DNA of 32,639 bases from NCBI GenBank assembly GCA_903882995.1, contig CAIRZE010000014.1, positions 1-32,639 on the forward strand. The letters run 5' to 3'. Source of the stretch: an uncultured Candidatus Competibacteraceae bacterium (GTDB lineage Bacteria > Pseudomonadota > Gammaproteobacteria > Competibacterales > Competibacteraceae). Below the pieces are notes generated by a model. That model saw nothing but the letters and a program-made list of their open reading frames with translations. It was not told the DNA's origin and made no database searches. The translations under genes and the position numbers were made by a program. Below, piece by piece: positions 1-8,195 of the stretch. The first letter of the stretch is position 1. Every line of letters begins with the position of its first letter.

Positions 1-1
1 A

Positions 2-163
2 TGGCAGACTGATAATTTGGAGCAGCTTTTATCACGTACCTACCGGCTAGCTAGTACTTTTTGTCAAATGAACGAGCGCTTATACACTGAGTCAAACAGA
101 CTGGAAGAGTTTGTGAGAAGCCTTGGGCAACACTTATTAGACCCTAATCGTAAAAGCCATTGA
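2..163 (+). CDS. C-terminal end of an unrecognised protein (5' end outside window)
   Basis: An open frame enters from the left edge and ends at a TGA at 161-163, giving 53 residues. The residues are charged and helical in character (for example RLEEFVRSLGQHLLD) with no membrane segment. Codon use looks normal for the window, so I read it as the tail of a real gene and not as chance. I do not recognise the family. It points towards the ter cluster but is separated from terA by about 900 bases of non-coding DNA, so co-transcription is doubtful. Confidence 0.5.
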   Translation, partial: WQTDNLEQLLSRTYRLASTFCQMNERLYTESNRLEEFVRSLGQHLLDPNRKSH

Positions 164-1074
164 AGCTAACTCCCAAGATTAGACATCTAAACCAGTTGCC
201 TTAGCGATCTACTCTACCCAATGCTATAGAGTTAATGCGCTATAGTCTCAAAGCTTTGATTTTGTTTCAGTAACAAATTTAGTTACTAGATAACGACTAG
301 ACTTATTAAAAATTAAGTAAGTCCAGATTGCCTCCGGACTGGCATGGCAGCTCATAAGTATAGCTATGACAATGGAACACCTCAGTGTACACTAATTGCT
401 AGTGTATCTACCATGAGCGTTTGCAAAAGATCCATTTGTTTGTTTATGTAGACTTTCCAGATTAGAAACCAGCAGTGCAAAAACGGCACTCTGCTACAAC
501 GCATAAAATATGTGTTTGTAAATTGAGTCTTTATCCTTACCTCTCTAGGAGATGATGATGTTTTCATACTGAATACTGCTACTTATTTTAAATTTAACAA
601 GGAGATGTTTTGCAGAAATTAAGCTCTTTACATCACTATTTCTAAATATAATATCCCTTCAAAAATGAAGTAATAAGAGATAGTCGCCTAGAGTTGCTTA
701 AATGTACTAGATACCACCTTGAAATTACCTTAAAGTGTCTATATATCACCTGAGCGGCCAGAGGTAGCTCTACAGATTCTCTGTGATTCGATTCGTTGTT
801 TGCTCAATAATAGGAGTGTCCGCAATAATATGATTCTTGTATAGAGAATAGATTAATATGAAACATCAAATTTTAAAGAAGATAGCAATCAAATCTGGTT
901 AGAATAGGTCTAAAAGCTAGTTCTATTTGATGCTTAGAGAGAGGGTAATATCTTGTTTTATTAACTTAGCTGCATTTTGGGATAACATCTCCAAAATATG
1001 AGAAGACATAGTAGTGCATAAGATTTTTTGATTTGTTTCTCCATTATCTTTAAAACTTGACTGGAACCTCTCTA
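164..1074. other. Long non-coding spacer upstream of terA
   Basis: About 910 bases without a credible gene. All six frames are broken by frequent stops, and the one 61-codon minus-strand frame (382-567) has no recognisable motif. A small inverted repeat, AGTAAC/GTTACT, lies near 269-286. By analogy with other spacers here it may be a decayed gene, but I could match no block to a known protein. The promoter for terA should lie at its right end; I could not identify convincing -35/-10 boxes. Confidence 0.5.
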
Positions 1075-2298
1075 ATGGATTTGCAACCTGGCCAGAATTT
1101 TCTCATCACCAGGCATAGCCTCGCCCCTAAATCTGTTAAAATTACATTAGCATGGGAACCAGCAGAAACTACGCTGTTGCTCCGTTCTAGTGCCTTTGCC
1201 CTTACTAGCCATGGAAAGGTACGAAGCGGCCACGACTTCATATACCAAAACCAGCTAACACTCCCTGATGGTGGTGGCGTTCAGCGTACTGTTGATAAAA
1301 ACGAATTCGCAGTTAACTTCTCCCAAATGCCGATTACTATCGAGCGGATAGTAATAGCTCTGACTATTGAGCAAGGATTGCAACATAATCAATCTTTTAG
1401 CCAGTTGTATCAGATAGAATCTAAGATCTTCGACTTGAATAGTGGGAAGTGTTTGGCTGTATTTCCACTACTTACATCTATGATGTTAGAGACTGCACTA
1501 ATTGTTGGTGAGTTTTACTCACGTAATAAAGAATGGAAGTTCCGTGCAGTTGGCCAAGGATTTGTTGGTGGGCTTAGACAATTAGCTGGTGAGTATGGCA
1601 TAGATATTAATGATATTGGTGTTGTAGATGCTCCAGATACTCCCACAAAACTAGAAGTTTTAACATCATCACACCCAACCCAGCTGAAGAAAATCACGCT
1701 GGATAAAAAGAATCCCAGTATCTCTCTAGATAAAAAAGTACACGGTTTTGGAGAAATTGTTGCCAATCTTAATTGGCATCAGAGGAAAGATAGCAGTGGG
1801 AAAGGATTCTTTGGACGATTAATACAGAGTAGCCGTAAGGTTGATCTTGATCTAGGTTGCCTATTTAAACTACGTAATGGGGAGAGTGGTGTGGTTCAAG
1901 CTCTTGGAAATGCTTTTGGAAGCTTGAATATGCAACCGTATATCCAGCTTATGAGTGACGATCGTAGTGGTGCTAGTGTTGATGGTGAATTTCTCCACAT
2001 CAATGGTCAACACTGGAATAAGTTAGATAGGGTTGTGCTTTTCGCAATGATATATGAAGGTACTCCTAACTGGTCAGAAACTGATGCGGTAGTCACTTTA
2101 CAAATACCAGAACGTCCATTGTTAGAAATCCGTATTGATAGTCATCATAATGATCAACGTATTTGCGCTCTAGCAATTCTGGAAAATCAAGATGGTAATT
2201 TAAGAGTAACGAAGCTAGTCAAATATTTCCAGGATCATCGCTACCTAGATCAAGCTTATGGTTTTGGTCTCCGTTGGGTAGCTGGATCGAAGAGTTAG
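1075..2298 (+). CDS. terA: TerA-like protein with two TerD-type domains
   Basis: About 407 residues. The first half (roughly residues 1-180) is TerD-like, ending in the family signature WKFRAVGQGFVGGL. After a linker (about 180-215) comes a second TerD-type half with the TerA pattern VDLDLGC, VQALGN, DDRSGA, GE, IYEG. TerD-family domains bind calcium through acidic residues; these are visible in the second half, but the first half has ETTLLLRSSAFAL where TerD has an acidic [11 protein letters not shown], so that site looks lost. I chose ATG 1075 (MDLQPGQN) over an in-frame TTG at 1057 because MxLxPGQN is a typical family start; no good Shine-Dalgarno is visible. It is the first gene of a terA-terB-terC-terD cluster. 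Family knowledge: Ter proteins form membrane-associated, metal-responsive complexes linked to tellurite, colicin and phage resistance; the exact role is unsettled. Confidence 0.85.
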   Translation: MDLQPGQNFLITRHSLAPKSVKITLAWEPAETTLLLRSSAFALTSHGKVRSGHDFIYQNQLTLPDGGGVQRTVDKNEFAVNFSQMPITIERIVIALTIEQGLQHNQSFSQLYQIESKIFDLNSGKCLAVFPLLTSMMLETALIVGEFYSRNKEWKFRAVGQGFVGGLRQLAGEYGIDINDIGVVDAPDTPTKLEVLTSSHPTQLKKITLDKKNPSISLDKKVHGFGEIVANLNWHQRKDSSGKGFFGRLIQSSRKVDLDLGCLFKLRNGESGVVQALGNAFGSLNMQPYIQLMSDDRSGASVDGEFLHINGQHWNKLDRVVLFAMIYEGTPNWSETDAVVTLQIPERPLLEIRIDSHHNDQRICALAILENQDGNLRVTKLVKYFQDHRYLDQAYGFGLRWVAGSKS

Positions 2299-2352
2299 CA
2301 CTGTCTTTCTATTGATTTATTTGATTAACCCCATAGGTAGGAGGAATCTCTA

Positions 2353-2808
2353 ATGGTTCTCGAATGGTTAAAGCAACGCTATAATGAAGTTATCTCCAAT
2401 TTGAAAGTAGAAGTTACTAGACTTAAAAATAAAGGCTTCCTAGAGGCAGTAGTCGCTGGTTGTGCGCTAGTTGCTCATGCTGATGGAGTGGTACGGCCTG
2501 AAGAGAAACAAAAAATGATGGGTTTCTTACGCAACTCAGAAGTACTTTCCGTATTCGATGTTCAGGAAGTTATTCAAATCTTTGAGAAGTACTCGAAGCA
2601 ATTTGATTTTGACCATAAAATTGGTCAGGCTAGTTCTCTACAGGCTGTTTCAAAACTGAAGGGTAAACCTTCTGAAGCGCGGCTAATGGTGCGGGTTTGC
2701 TGTGCTATAGGTGCCGCCGATGGCAATTTTGACGAGCACGAGAAAGCAGTAGTCCGCAATATTTGTAATGAGTTAGAACTTAATCCCCACGATTTCGACT
2801 TATCTTGA
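2353..2808 (+). CDS. terB: TerB, tellurite resistance protein
   Basis: 151 residues, the same length as plasmid R478 TerB, and alike throughout: EEKQKMMGFLRNSE, a VF-D block, FDFD near the middle and ADGNFDEHEK near the end. TerB is a small all-helical cytoplasmic protein with two metal-binding acidic motifs, here HADGVVRPEE (about residues 41-50) and AADGNFDEHE (about 121-130); both are intact. It is known to associate with TerC at the membrane. The start ATG at 2353 follows a strong TAGGAGG site. It lies 54 bases after terA and directly abuts the terC reading frame, consistent with one operon. Confidence 0.93.
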   Translation: MVLEWLKQRYNEVISNLKVEVTRLKNKGFLEAVVAGCALVAHADGVVRPEEKQKMMGFLRNSEVLSVFDVQEVIQIFEKYSKQFDFDHKIGQASSLQAVSKLKGKPSEARLMVRVCCAIGAADGNFDEHEKAVVRNICNELELNPHDFDLS

Positions 2809-2820
2809 GTGCAAGTTGTT

Positions 2821-3849
2821 ATGGAACAGCATCTTGGGTTTCCATGGGAAACTATTGTACTTTTCTCGACAGTGGTTGTTTTTTTCGTATGGTTAGACCT
2901 CTGGATGTATCGAGATAAAAAAGATATCAGTATCTTTGGCGCTATAGTTTGGTCACTGTTCTGGATTTTTTTGTCTATTGGATTTTATTTTTATCTTAGG
3001 GTTCACCACAATACTGAGTACGCTAGTCTGTTTCTTTCCGGATACTTTTTGGAAGAGTCTTTGTCTGTAGACAATTTGATGGTATTTGTCGCTATCTTTG
3101 CTTCTTTTGGTATTACAGGTATCCTACAACATCGAATTCTGTACTTCGGTATTTTGGGTGCAGTAATTTTCCGCTTAATTTTCATTGTGTTCGGTACTCA
3201 GTTGTTTAGTTTAGGTACCTGGGTCGAGTTTCTTTTCGCTGCTATTGTTGCTTGGACTGGATGGACTATGCTGACCAGTTTAGGTGTAAGTAAAGAGATC
3301 GAAGATTATTCACATCATTGGTCGGTAATTTTGACTCAGAAATTGATTCCAATTTTCCCTAGGTTATATGGATATCATTTTTTTGTAAGTCGTAGCTATG
3401 TGAAAGATATGGCGCAAATAGATCCTAATTTAAAAATAACTCGTGATGCGGGTCTATACGCAACGCCTATGTTACTCTGTTTGGTAGTTATTGAAGTATC
3501 TGATATCATCTTCGCTTTTGACTCAGTCCCAGCAGTAATAGCTGTAACTCGTGAACCGCTGTTAGTCTACTCAGCAGTGATCTTCGCTATTCTCGGTCTA
3601 CGCTCCTTGTATTTCGTGCTAGCAGCAGCGCAGAAGTACTTGGTCCATCTGGGTAAATCTGTTGCTGCATTATTGTTCTTCATTTCTTTTAAATTAGGGT
3701 TACAAGCATCTAATCATTTATTCAGCTGGCCCACTATGCAAATTTCTACTGATTTTAGCTTAATTATTATCCTCATTACCTTAACAATGGGTGTAATTAC
3801 TTCATTATTATTCCCTACATGGAACTTTCATAAGGAGAACAAGAAATAG
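2821..3849 (+). CDS. terC: TerC, integral membrane protein of the ter cluster
   Basis: 342 residues from ATG 2821. An in-frame GTG at 2809, the base after the terB stop, would give 346, but MEQHLGFPWET aligns with the usual TerC N-terminus. About nine hydrophobic segments. Family hallmarks are present: LEESLSVDNLMVF with acidic residues in the membrane, and EVSDIIFAFDSVPAVIAVTR in the second half, the paired acidic motifs thought to bind or move metal ions. EDYSHH in the central loop also matches R478 TerC. TerC/Alx proteins act in metal (notably manganese) homeostasis and, with TerB and TerD, in tellurite-type stress. It has no separate Shine-Dalgarno and is probably translated by coupling to terB. 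Confidence 0.93.
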   Translation: MEQHLGFPWETIVLFSTVVVFFVWLDLWMYRDKKDISIFGAIVWSLFWIFLSIGFYFYLRVHHNTEYASLFLSGYFLEESLSVDNLMVFVAIFASFGITGILQHRILYFGILGAVIFRLIFIVFGTQLFSLGTWVEFLFAAIVAWTGWTMLTSLGVSKEIEDYSHHWSVILTQKLIPIFPRLYGYHFFVSRSYVKDMAQIDPNLKITRDAGLYATPMLLCLVVIEVSDIIFAFDSVPAVIAVTREPLLVYSAVIFAILGLRSLYFVLAAAQKYLVHLGKSVAALLFFISFKLGLQASNHLFSWPTMQISTDFSLIIILITLTMGVITSLLFPTWNFHKENKK

Positions 3850-4007
3850 AAATAGCAAGCGAATATCAGCAAGTGAATATTTGAGATTCAATATGGTTAA
3901 TATTTCGTGAATAGAGTGATTGGCCAGTCATATTAGCTCCTTTGTCCTTTTTTCTAAACTGGTTGCTCTAATTCTAAAATTCGATCCGATTATAGGAGGA
4001 CGAAGTG

Positions 4008-4583
4008 ATGGTTGTTTCCCTTAAGAAGGGTGGGAAAATGTCCTTAAGTAAGGAAGCACCAGAACTCAGGAAAGTTTTAGTTGGCCTGGGTTGGGACGCA
4101 CGCGCTACAGACGGTGTCGATTTTGATCTCGATGCTTCAGCCTTCCTGCTGAATGCTACTGGTAAAGTACGTTCAGAGTACGATTTCATTTTTTATAATC
4201 AGTTAAAATCTCAATGTGGTTCAGTACAACATACCGGCGATAATCGTACTGGTGCAGGCGAAGGTGATGATGAGGCAATCCTCATAGATCTAAATAAAGT
4301 ACCGTTAGAAGTCCAAAAGATTACGTTCGCAGTGACAATACATGAAGCTATTCAACGTAAGCAAAATTTTGGCCAAGTTGGAAATGCCTTTATACGTCTG
4401 GTTGATGCCGAAACTAACGCTGAAGTAGCCAGATATGATTTAGCTGAAGATGCTTCGACAGAAACTGCTATGATTTTCGGTGAGATTTATCGCCATGGCA
4501 GTGAATGGAAATTCGGTGCGGTTGGCCAGGGTTATATAGGAGGGCTAGAAGCAATATGCTGTAATTACGGAATCAACATTTGA
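4008..4583 (+). CDS. terD: TerD, calcium-binding stress protein
   Basis: 191 residues, close to R478 TerD (192). Conserved blocks: VSLKKGG and SLSKEAP at the start, [33 protein letters not shown], and [15 protein letters not shown] at the end. The DFDLD and GEGDDE clusters are the known calcium ligands and are complete, unlike the first half of TerA upstream. ATG 4008 is preferred over GTG 4005 because TAGGAGGA at 3993-4000 lies at good spacing and MVVSLKKGG matches the usual start. It is separated from terC by 158 bases, so it may have its own promoter; a 15-base sequence at 3948-3962 recurs at the same distance upstream of atpE. The usual neighbours terZ, terE and terF are absent from the window. 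Confidence 0.95.
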   Translation: MVVSLKKGGKMSLSKEAPELRKVLVGLGWDARATDGVDFDLDASAFLLNATGKVRSEYDFIFYNQLKSQCGSVQHTGDNRTGAGEGDDEAILIDLNKVPLEVQKITFAVTIHEAIQRKQNFGQVGNAFIRLVDAETNAEVARYDLAEDASTETAMIFGEIYRHGSEWKFGAVGQGYIGGLEAICCNYGINI

Positions 4584-4733
4584 ACATATACTAGTTTTTG
4601 AGAACGTTTTTTTGAGTAAGCAAGCGCTCTTGATACACTCCTCTTATCTATGGTGGTTCTTCAGCGTTTTTTCTTTAGGGGTTAGGGGATTAGGTGCCTG
4701 AGTAATCAGCATTTCATTTCCACAACAATACGC

Positions 4734-4910
4734 ATGCCCGGCCCCATCCTAGAGCAGTTAATATGGAGGAGTTAAACACAAAAACAAAAAGTGGATGATG
4801 AATTGAATTGATTAAAATCGACCTTAAAGGCCTGAATAAGGCCTAAATCCTAAATATTGGATGCCGGATTTATGATACTGGTAAACGGAGCTGGATAGAA
4901 GTTTAGCCAG
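4734..4910 (+). pseudogene. Decayed FmdB-type zinc-ribbon gene upstream of aspS
   Basis: One frame starting at ATG 4734 keeps the skeleton of the small FmdB regulatory/zinc-ribbon family, interrupted by stops. At 4785-4808 it reads QKVDDELN (family: LQK-SDDPL), then TGA where a zinc cysteine (TGT/TGC) is expected. At 4818-4826 it reads STL, then at 4854-4871 ILDAGF (family: LISAAGF), and at 4887-4898 GAG followed by TAG, where the family has GAGW or GGGW (TGG to TAG). The distance from ATG to the GF block is 44 codons, close to the usual 47-48. Gammaproteobacteria commonly carry FmdB-DUF502-aspS in this order. The identification is my own alignment from memory and rests on motif order plus synteny. 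Confidence 0.6.
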
Positions 4911-5123
4911 GTAATTAAATTTTCTTGTATCTGTATAACCAATCCTGATAATGAATAAGAAACAGAGCTCGCTATTACCTATCTGAGTGGGCTTCAACTG
5001 AAACTGCGCTGTCTTTATAGCTAGATCTACGTCACAATTAAAGGTTGCAAATTAAGGGCGATTGGTTAAGGCTAGCGGTAGCTTGTTTACAAGCCCACGC
5101 GATTATTTTGGTGTCAATCCTAA

Positions 5124-5132
5124 GGGGGGGGG
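5124..5132. repeat. Run of nine G
   Basis: A G9 homopolymer, conspicuous in AT-rich non-coding DNA. It lies just upstream of a strong hairpin (5153-5181). Homopolymers of this length are prone to slippage and to sequencing error. Confidence 0.95.
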
Positions 5133-5152
5133 TGAACACCTATGTCCATTTT

Positions 5153-5181
5153 AGCGAGGTGCAGGTTCTTTGCACCTCGCT
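5153..5181. repeat. Perfect 11-bp hairpin in the spacer upstream of aspS
   Basis: AGCGAGGTGCA (5153-5163) pairs perfectly with TGCACCTCGCT (5171-5181) around the 7-base loop GGTTCTT. It is the most stable inverted repeat in this spacer and is GC-rich in AT-rich surroundings. No T-run follows on either strand, so it does not read as a normal intrinsic terminator. Nearby inverted repeats: GCTTGT-TT-ACAAGC (5081-5094) and TTGCC-GTATA-GGCAA (5339-5353). It could be part of a small RNA, a repeat-family unit, or an old intergenic signal between the FmdB and DUF502 remnants. Confidence 0.8.
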
Positions 5182-5188
5182 GTCGATA

Positions 5189-5216
5189 AACATTATTTTG
5201 TTAACATTATTTTGTT
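5189..5216. repeat. 14-bp tandem repeat, two copies
   Basis: AACATTATTTTGTT occurs twice without a gap (5189-5202 and 5203-5216), immediately after the 5153-5181 hairpin. It is consistent with slippage in non-coding DNA. Confidence 0.95.
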
Positions 5217-5307
5217 TATGTAACTGGAAATCTAGTGGAAGTTTGTTTGATTGCATGCCAATATTAGCTTAGGGCTTCCCCCTATACGTTTTAAGATTTT
5301 CTTTGTC

Positions 5308-5940
5308 TCTATACGTTTACTTATCTGTTAAGAAGGGCTTGCCGTATAGGCAACAGTTATTTTCTTGTTGTCGATGTCCGTCCATATGGAAACGCCCTCA
5401 GTCTCTCTATCGCATATGTCATTTATACAAAAATTATTTCTCTATTTTTTATAATCTACATTATCACTAATAGATTTATAGCTATTAGTTAGTCACACCG
5501 CTAGCCCATTCCGTATAGATATATCTAGATTGTTAGAAAACTAACAATTCTTGTTTTAAATATCTGGTGTGTAACATGACAATGATGAAACTAAATTACA
5601 CTGTATGGTATATTAGTCATATGTTGATTTCGCATTCTCTAGATTTAACCATACTCATCCGATCCAATATTAATGATACTAACCATATATTATTTATCAT
5701 TAGAAAATGAAAAATTCTATTTGTAATAATTTATCTGATAATACTATTAGCCACTGTTTATAAAATTGATAAATAGCTAGCTTATTTCCTACAATTTCAC
5801 TTCTGATAATATTTAATTTATATATGGGAAATTTTGATTGATTTACGTCATCTAGTTTTAGATATTACTGATTTGAACTTAATTTTATCGGTGCTTCGCT
5901 GCTTCTATTAGAGATGGCTGAATTAGTGATATCTTATCCT
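5308..5940 (+). pseudogene. Decayed DUF502 membrane-protein gene upstream of aspS
   Basis: Both ends of a DUF502-family protein can be recognised across frameshifts. Near 5314-5322 the frame reads RLL (family: RYLLTG). At 5339-5344 it reads LP and, after a frameshift, at 5350-5376 ATVIFLLSM (family: WLP-ATVWVL). At 5843-5893 one frame reads LRHLVLDITDLNLILSV, matching the conserved C-terminal PR-DVIELDMSVEDALKLILSGG with a few codons missing. The hydrophobic middle is scrambled and full of stops. Length (about 630 bases) and position immediately before aspS fit the intact gene of other gammaproteobacteria. Boundaries are approximate. Confidence 0.55.
5529..5557 (+). terminator. Weak terminator-like hairpin inside the DUF502 remnant
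   Basis: ATTGTTAG (5529-5536), AAAA loop, CTAACAAT (5541-5548), then TCTTGTTTT. The stem is perfect over 8 bp but AT-rich, so it may be fortuitous. Confidence 0.3.
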
Positions 5941-5988
5941 CTCATTAAAGCTTTTAAATAATTACCCTGCAAATTGGAAATAAACATC

Positions 5989-7761
5989 ATGCGTAGCCAT
6001 TATTGCGGTTATATTACTGAGATATTGTTGGATCAATATGTTACCCTATACGGTTGGGTACACCGTCGTCGTGATCATGGTAGCGTGATCTTCATTGATC
6101 TTCGTGATAGAGAAGGATTGGTACAAGTTGTTATAAACCAAGATGTACCAGATTCCTTCAAAAAAGCTGAGCAAGTTAGAAATGAATATGTATTACGCGT
6201 GAGTGGAAAAGTACACTTTAGACCAGAGGGCACAAAGAATCCTAACCTAGCGACAGGCGCTGTAGAGGTATTGGCACGTGATTTAGTTATTCTCAATCGA
6301 TCTGAAGCGCTACCTTTTCAGCTTGATGATGAAGATATATCAGAGGAAATACGGCTTCGCTACCGTTATCTCGATTTGCGCCGCCCAGTTATGCAGGAAC
6401 GATTACGGTTACGAACTAGAATCACTAATGCATTACGCATGTTTCTAAATCATCACGGATTTATTGATATTGAAACACCAATGTTAACTAAGGCAACACC
6501 GGAGGGCGCCCGTGACTATCTAGTTCCTAGCCGTACCTATCCAGGTAGTTTCTTTGCTTTACCACAGTCACCACAGTTGTTTAAACAATTATTGATGATG
6601 TCTGGAATAGATCGTTACTACCAATTTGCACGCTGTTTTCGAGATGAAGATCTACGCGCAGACCGCCAACCTGAGTTTACCCAACTTGACATCGAAACGT
6701 CATTCATGGATGACAAAGAAATTACAGATTTAATGGAAGAGATGATCCGCCAGATGTTTAAGTCAGTGTTGGATATTGAATTACCAATACAGTTTCCAAG
6801 GATGGATTACGCAATTGCAATGCAGCGTTATGGTTCTGATAAGCCAGATCTACGGATACCACTGGAACTAACTGAAATATCTGATCTAGTAGCCGCGGTA
6901 GAATTTAAAATATTTGCGGAAGCAACCAAAAACCCTAGAAGTAGAGTTGCAGCACTACGTATACCTGGAGGTAGCAAAATTTCTCGCCGAGAGATCGATA
7001 GTTATATTGAATTCGTTAGCTGCTACGGTGCTAAAGGACTGTCCTATATTAAGGTTAATGAGACCTCTATTGGTCGTAAGGGTCTGCAATCGCCAATTGT
7101 AAAATTTTTAACAGATGAAGTACTTGCTAATATACTAGCCCGTACTAATTCCGTAGACGGTGACCTAATTTTATTAGGTGCCGGGTTAAGTAAAGTGATC
7201 AATGATGCTCTTGGCGCATTGCGGGTACGGATCGGTACAGATCTAGGCCTACTGACCAATGAGTGGGCACCTCTATGGGTTGTTAATTTTCCAATGTTCA
7301 AATGGGATGAAGATAAACAGCATTGGAATGCATTGCACCATCCATTTACTGCACCAGATGTAGATGATCCGGCTGTTATACGTAACAATCCTGAAAATTG
7401 TATGTCTCTAGCGTATGACATGATCATAAATGGTATGGAGATCGGCGGTGGTTCAATTCGTATTCACCAGCCAGATATGCAGAGTGCTGTATTTGAGTTA
7501 CTTGGAATTGGTCCGGAAGAAGCTAAGAAAAAGTTCAATTTCTTACTAGATGCTCTGAAGTTCGGTTGCCCACCACACGGTGGTTTGGCATTTGGTCTAG
7601 ATCGTTTAGCGATGCTGATAACAAAGGCTAAATCTATACGTGAAGTTATAGCGTTTCCAAAGACCCAGACTGCATCATGCCCTCTTACGCAGGCGCCATC
7701 CACTATAGCTGATGAAATTTTGCATGATCTTAACATCAAGATACTTCGCAATATACCTTAG
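5989..7761 (+). CDS. aspS: Aspartyl-tRNA synthetase
   Basis: 590 residues, the standard length for bacterial AspRS. It charges tRNA-Asp with aspartate. The N-terminal OB-fold anticodon-binding domain (about 1-110) contains [24 protein letters not shown]. The class II core follows, with motif 2 [18 protein letters not shown] and motif 3 [12 protein letters not shown]; the bacterial GAD insertion lies between them. The C-terminus [15 protein letters not shown] matches the family. ATG 5989 (MRSHYCG) is chosen over an upstream in-frame TTG at 5974 because MRTxYCG is the conserved start. The gene appears intact although the genes that normally flank it (FmdB and DUF502 before, yebC after) are degraded, so it now stands alone. 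Confidence 0.97.
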   Translation: MRSHYCGYITEILLDQYVTLYGWVHRRRDHGSVIFIDLRDREGLVQVVINQDVPDSFKKAEQVRNEYVLRVSGKVHFRPEGTKNPNLATGAVEVLARDLVILNRSEALPFQLDDEDISEEIRLRYRYLDLRRPVMQERLRLRTRITNALRMFLNHHGFIDIETPMLTKATPEGARDYLVPSRTYPGSFFALPQSPQLFKQLLMMSGIDRYYQFARCFRDEDLRADRQPEFTQLDIETSFMDDKEITDLMEEMIRQMFKSVLDIELPIQFPRMDYAIAMQRYGSDKPDLRIPLELTEISDLVAAVEFKIFAEATKNPRSRVAALRIPGGSKISRREIDSYIEFVSCYGAKGLSYIKVNETSIGRKGLQSPIVKFLTDEVLANILARTNSVDGDLILLGAGLSKVINDALGALRVRIGTDLGLLTNEWAPLWVVNFPMFKWDEDKQHWNALHHPFTAPDVDDPAVIRNNPENCMSLAYDMIINGMEIGGGSIRIHQPDMQSAVFELLGIGPEEAKKKFNFLLDALKFGCPPHGGLAFGLDRLAMLITKAKSIREVIAFPKTQTASCPLTQAPSTIADEILHDLNIKILRNIP

Positions 7762-7830
7762 TTAGTCTTAGTCTATAGCAGGCGTCGACTCTATTTATAT
7801 TTCTACCGACAAGTAGCATTTTTTACCTAT

Positions 7831-8062
7831 TGTAGGCTAATGGTGAAAAACACCATAGCACCACCGAAACACACACAGCATTCTGAATTCAATAAGATAT
7901 CGCACAGTTACAAGCTACTAGAGAAAAAGGAGAGAAACCAGATTACTACTTTATTATGTCTAATCCATAGAGTAAGTAAGGTATATGGAAATTCTGTTAG
8001 CTCTTTTTATTCACTTAGCAAAATAGGCTACATCTCTATCTCTCTATCCTTTGAAGCCGCCC
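7831..8062 (+). pseudogene. yebC: Remnant of yebC (YebC/PmpR-type regulator) after aspS
   Basis: The spacer after aspS keeps a shrunken YebC-like frame (ATG 7840, 80 codons to 8082). VKNTIA followed 13 residues after its lysine by FNKI matches YebC IKHRKAA...FTKL with identical spacing. RNQITTLL sits where YebC has DNPRLRLAI, and GNSVSSFYSLSKIGYISI (about 7987-8040) matches GGN...GSVAYLFSKKGLIS. About 100 central codons and the whole C-terminal half are missing. aspS-yebC is the usual order in gammaproteobacteria. Intact YebC is about 245 residues and acts as a transcriptional regulator / translation factor. That one frame stays open may be chance or a very young deletion; function is unlikely because most of the fold is gone. 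Confidence 0.6.
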
Positions 8063-8195
8063 TTCCTCAGACTATACTATAGGAGGGCAGCTCTCATTGT
8101 ATTAATTTCTACGGCTTTTAACATATCTAAACTAGTTCACAGTGACAAGCGTGAGCATATTCCTCCAATTTTCTTGTTATCTAGCTAACAATAAG

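Noticed and set aside
382-567. 61-codon minus-strand frame upstream of terA
   Set aside because: No motif, no neighbour logic, and composition like surrounding non-coding DNA.
5045-5272. 75-codon plus-strand frame in the aspS upstream spacer
   Set aside because: It starts with TTG without a Shine-Dalgarno, runs through the G9 run, the perfect hairpin and the tandem repeat, and shows no family motif.
4584-5988. Known structured RNA (SRP RNA, RNase P RNA, 6S, tmRNA) in the spacer
   Set aside because: None of their conserved core sequences is present.
7044-7751. Long minus-strand frames inside aspS (127 and 95 codons)
   Set aside because: They are antisense shadows of a clearly coding, conserved gene.
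8058-8096. GCCC/GGGC inverted repeat after the yebC remnant as terminator
   Set aside because: The stem is imperfect with a long loop, and no T-run follows on either strand.
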